5,517 bases of DNA from Euryarchaeota archaeon UBA53 (GTDB taxonomy: Archaea; Thermoplasmatota; Poseidoniia; Poseidoniales; Poseidoniaceae), in assembly GCA_002507425.1 (NCBI GenBank), contig DAZU01000073.1, forward strand, positions 1 to 5,517, written 5' to 3'. Of this stretch, positions 5,212 to 5,517 are shown one piece after another; within the stretch, counting starts at the first letter, position 1, and every line of letters begins with the position of its first letter. The translations under genes and the position numbers were made by a program. The notes under the pieces were generated by a model, which was not told where the DNA came from, ran no database searches, and was given only the letters and a program-made list of their open reading frames with translations.

Positions 5212-5517
5212 TCAACGTCGATTGTGATTATTTCGAGATTTTCTTTTGTTAGTTCCACCTCTACCTCGACTTCTACCTGCGCCTTTTGGGGGTCGCTTAT
5301 TACGGTCGAATCTTGGCTTTTTACTGCGATTTCTAGTATCATCGTTGCCGTTTCTATTACCATAATGACGAGGTTTCTTCTTCCTACCGCTGGCATCATT
5401 TGGACGACCTCTTCTATCTTTCCTCTCTCTAGAATTCCTATGTCTGTTAGGTTTTGGAGGAGCGATGTGTGAGATTTCTTCATGCTTTATGACATCTCTA
5501 AAATCTGGAGGTTTGAA
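5212..5517 (-). CDS. C-terminal part of a protein with a basic Arg/Gly-rich RNA-binding-like tail
   Basis: The minus-strand frame that starts at base 5517 is open for 101 codons and ends at TGA (5212-5214); the start lies beyond the window. It begins FKPPDFRDVIKHEEISHIAPPKP and then becomes very rich in Arg, Lys, Asn and Gly, with GAGRSRGRGGTNKRKSR near the end and NHNRR last. Such disordered RG/RGG tails bind RNA and are common at the ends of DEAD-box RNA helicases and some rRNA-modifying enzymes. A DEAD-box helicase is my first guess, but no helicase motif is in view. This frame is chosen over two other open phases in the same stretch because only it gives the basic, low-complexity composition expected of a real tail and reaches the window edge. 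It lies upstream of the OYE gene on the same strand, too far (172 bp) to imply an operon. Confidence 0.68.
   Translation of the reverse strand, partial: FKPPDFRDVIKHEEISHIAPPKPNRHRNSRERKDRRGRPNDASGRKKKPRHYGNRNGNDDTRNRSKKPRFDRNKRPPKGAGRSRGRGGTNKRKSRNNHNRR

Noticed and set aside
5178..5483. A 101-codon minus frame and an 82-codon plus frame (Ser/Thr-rich) near the right edge
   Set aside because: Both are out-of-phase readings of the RG-rich tail; repeats such as VEVEVEVE and STSTSTST arise from the same GGTAGA-like codons that code for Gly-Arg in the real frame.
1..5517. CRISPR array, insertion sequence, toxin-antitoxin or defence genes
   Set aside because: I found no spaced repeats, terminal inverted repeats, transposase motifs or known defence domains on either strand.

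Overview
The window most likely comes from a planktonic archaeon. The clearest evidence is the tRNA-Ala, whose TAGATCAG D-arm entry, AGATCGC D-arm exit, AGGCC variable loop and TTCAAAT T-loop are typical of archaeal alanine tRNAs. AT-rich DNA, compact gene spacing and TATA-like boxes fit this. A Marine Group II/III-type euryarchaeon (Thermoplasmatota) is a reasonable guess, but nothing here fixes the lineage.

Layout, left to right: (1) a minus-strand zinc metallopeptidase-like gene, cut by the left edge; (2) tRNA-Ala(GGC) on the plus strand with CCA encoded; (3) a minus-strand bacterioferritin-like four-helix protein, convergent with the tRNA; (4) a 177-bp divergent promoter region with direct repeats and small palindromes; (5) a plus-strand two-gene unit, made of a large membrane-bound alkaline-phosphatase-superfamily enzyme that resembles eukaryotic GPI ethanolamine-phosphate transferases and a small two-helix membrane protein 12 bp downstream; (6) a convergent minus-strand Old Yellow Enzyme-type flavin oxidoreductase; (7) the last 101 residues of a minus-strand protein ending in an Arg/Gly-rich basic tail, cut by the right edge.

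The most notable item is the GPI-EtNP-transferase-like protein. It has the whole eukaryotic plan (N-terminal signal anchor, outward-facing metal-dependent catalytic domain with complete ligand set, and about 13 C-terminal membrane helices) in an apparently archaeal genome, paired with a small membrane protein. Second is the ferritin-like protein: on a hand alignment to E. coli Bfr, two of the six diiron ligands are serine. The other genes look like ordinary housekeeping or redox genes, and I see no mobile element, CRISPR array or defence island.

Two genes (ferritin-like and OYE) share the Shine-Dalgarno sequence AAGGTGG. This sets the OYE start at base 5039 and suggests that starts preceded by an SD should be preferred for the other genes.
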